NCBI GenBank assembly: GCA_003131365.1
Contig: PKVB01000026.1
Location: 891 to 7,652 of the forward strand
Source of the DNA: Gemmatimonadota bacterium
Lineage (GTDB): Bacteria > Gemmatimonadota > Gemmatimonadetes > Gemmatimonadales > Gemmatimonadaceae
Direction of reading: 5' to 3'
DNA length: 6,762 nucleotides
Shown: positions 5,933-6,762 of the stretch, in pieces
How positions within the stretch are numbered: position 1 is the first letter of the stretch
How the letters are laid out: each line of letters opens with the position of its first letter
Position numbers and translations under genes: made by a program
Notes under the pieces: generated by a model
The model's input: only the letters and a program-made list of their open reading frames with translations
What the model was told of the DNA's origin: nothing
Database searches by the model: none

Positions 5933-6762
5933 CGCATTTTGCATTTCCCTGCTTTTCCCTCTGCTTGGCGGCTGCGCCTCTCCCAGCGAGCCTTATGCAC
6001 GAAAGGCTCCGGTTCCGCTGGCCGTAGCGGACCTTGCCGCTCGACAATCGGCCAACAATGTCATCCTCACATTTACTCTCCCCAAGGAAACGGCGGACCA
6101 TCGGCCGCTCGATCGGCTCCCCGCCATCGAAATCTATCGCGATTTTGAACCGTCCACTACGGTCGGCGAGCCGCATCCTCCGGCTCCCACCCTGCTCGTG
6201 ACGATTCCCGCGAGTATGGTGGACCGTTACGCCGATCGCGGCCGCGTCCGCTATGCCGATCCGCTCCATCCGGACGATTTTGAGAACCATCCCGGAAGCC
6301 TGGCGGTGTACACGGTTCGAACGCGCGCCTCCGAGAAGAAATCTTCGGCGAATTCGAATGCGGTCAATGTCCACATTTATCCCGCGCTGGACATTGTCGA
6401 TGATCTAAAGTCGGAGGTGACGCACGCAGCTGTGATGCTTGCGTGGGCTGCGCCGCGAAGGACCCTCGTCGGTCCTGCGCCCGCGATTGCCGGCTACCGC
6501 ATCTATCGCGGCGAGGTGCAACCCGGCACGGCACCCACTCCTGCCACACTTGAGGACGTGACCCTCAGCTCGCCACTCGTCCGCATCGGCGAGAGCGAGG
6601 GAAATTCCCCAACCTTTAGCGATCAACAGTTTGATTTCGGCAAGACCTACGTCTATTCCGTCCGCAGCATCGCGCAGTATTCAGGCGAAGCGCTCGAATC
6701 CGGCGATTCGAATCCCGTCATAGTCACGCCGCGGGACACATTTCCTCCCGCGGCTCCCCAGG
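5859..6762 (+). CDS. Lipoprotein with fibronectin type III-like repeats (3' end outside window)
   Basis: An open frame from ATG 5859 runs to the right edge without a stop (301 residues visible). Residues 21-38 are a hydrophobic signal segment ending in LLGG followed by Cys39, a standard lipobox, so the protein should be cleaved by signal peptidase II and lipid-anchored in the cell envelope. After a short Pro/Ala linker come two Fn3-like repeats: about 52-173 (NNVILTFTLP, IEIYRDFEP, YTVRTRAS, SNAVNVHIYP) and about 178-290 (VMLAWAAP, IAGYRIYRGE, TFSDQQFDFGKTYVYSVRS, SNPVIVTP). DTFPPAAPQ at the edge looks like the start of a third. The W/Y-IYR-YxYxV pattern is typical of bacterial Fn3 domains, which mediate adhesion or assembly; no enzymatic motif is visible. 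It begins 10 bases after the HslU-type stop, so it probably belongs to the hslU-side locus. The start is the only ATG before the signal segment; its ribosome binding site is weak. Confidence 0.85.
   Translation, partial: MENRKGAPSPSLTPNQRALSTIFHFAFCISLLFPLLGGCASPSEPYARKAPVPLAVADLAARQSANNVILTFTLPKETADHRPLDRLPAIEIYRDFEPSTTVGEPHPPAPTLLVTIPASMVDRYADRGRVRYADPLHPDDFENHPGSLAVYTVRTRASEKKSSANSNAVNVHIYPALDIVDDLKSEVTHAAVMLAWAAPRRTLVGPAPAIAGYRIYRGEVQPGTAPTPATLEDVTLSSPLVRIGESEGNSPTFSDQQFDFGKTYVYSVRSIAQYSGEALESGDSNPVIVTPRDTFPPAAPQ

Overview
The window is GC-rich, densely coded bacterial DNA with every recognisable gene on the + strand. Gene content (a FIST/hybrid histidine kinase pair, a secreted seven-bladed beta-propeller, a large secreted M14-type metallopeptidase, an Fn3 lipoprotein) suggests a Gram-negative soil or sediment bacterium, perhaps Gemmatimonadota or Acidobacteriota. 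That placement is an impression from memory of such proteins and was not tested.

Layout. Positions 1-389 hold the 3' end of a FIST-domain sensor gene. After 4 bases, 394-2139 encodes a soluble PAS / HisKA / HATPase / receiver hybrid kinase. The two almost certainly form one operon and one signalling unit: FIST senses, the kinase transduces. A 132-base gap leads to 2272-3252, a secreted Vgb-like seven-bladed propeller with a good ribosome binding site. A perfect 10-bp hairpin (3264-3289) follows it. Then 3389-5848 is one long open frame that begins as a secreted M14 metallopeptidase. Ten bases after its stop, a lipoprotein with Fn3-like repeats starts at 5859 and runs off the right edge.

The main surprise is the long frame 3389-5848. 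Its first ~715 residues look like a secreted M14 peptidase, but its last ~103 residues are the C-terminal domain of HslU (ClpY), the cytoplasmic AAA+ unfoldase of the HslUV protease. That domain includes the sensor-2 GARRLHT motif and the characteristic DLSRYIL end. The join is in frame near 5519-5545. HslU has no Walker motifs here and no HslV is present. A cytoplasmic unfoldase tail on an exported peptidase makes little functional sense. The best explanations are a recent deletion or recombination that joined two loci, or a chimeric assembly. If so, 1-~5530 and ~5540-6762 may come from different loci or different organisms, and the M14-lipoprotein adjacency should not be read as an operon.

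No tRNA, rRNA, CRISPR array, insertion sequence or integration site was seen. No clearly novel defence or mobile system is evident. The two items most worth following up are the M14-HslU junction and the FIST-kinase pair, a possible NosP-like nitric-oxide or other small-ligand sensor.
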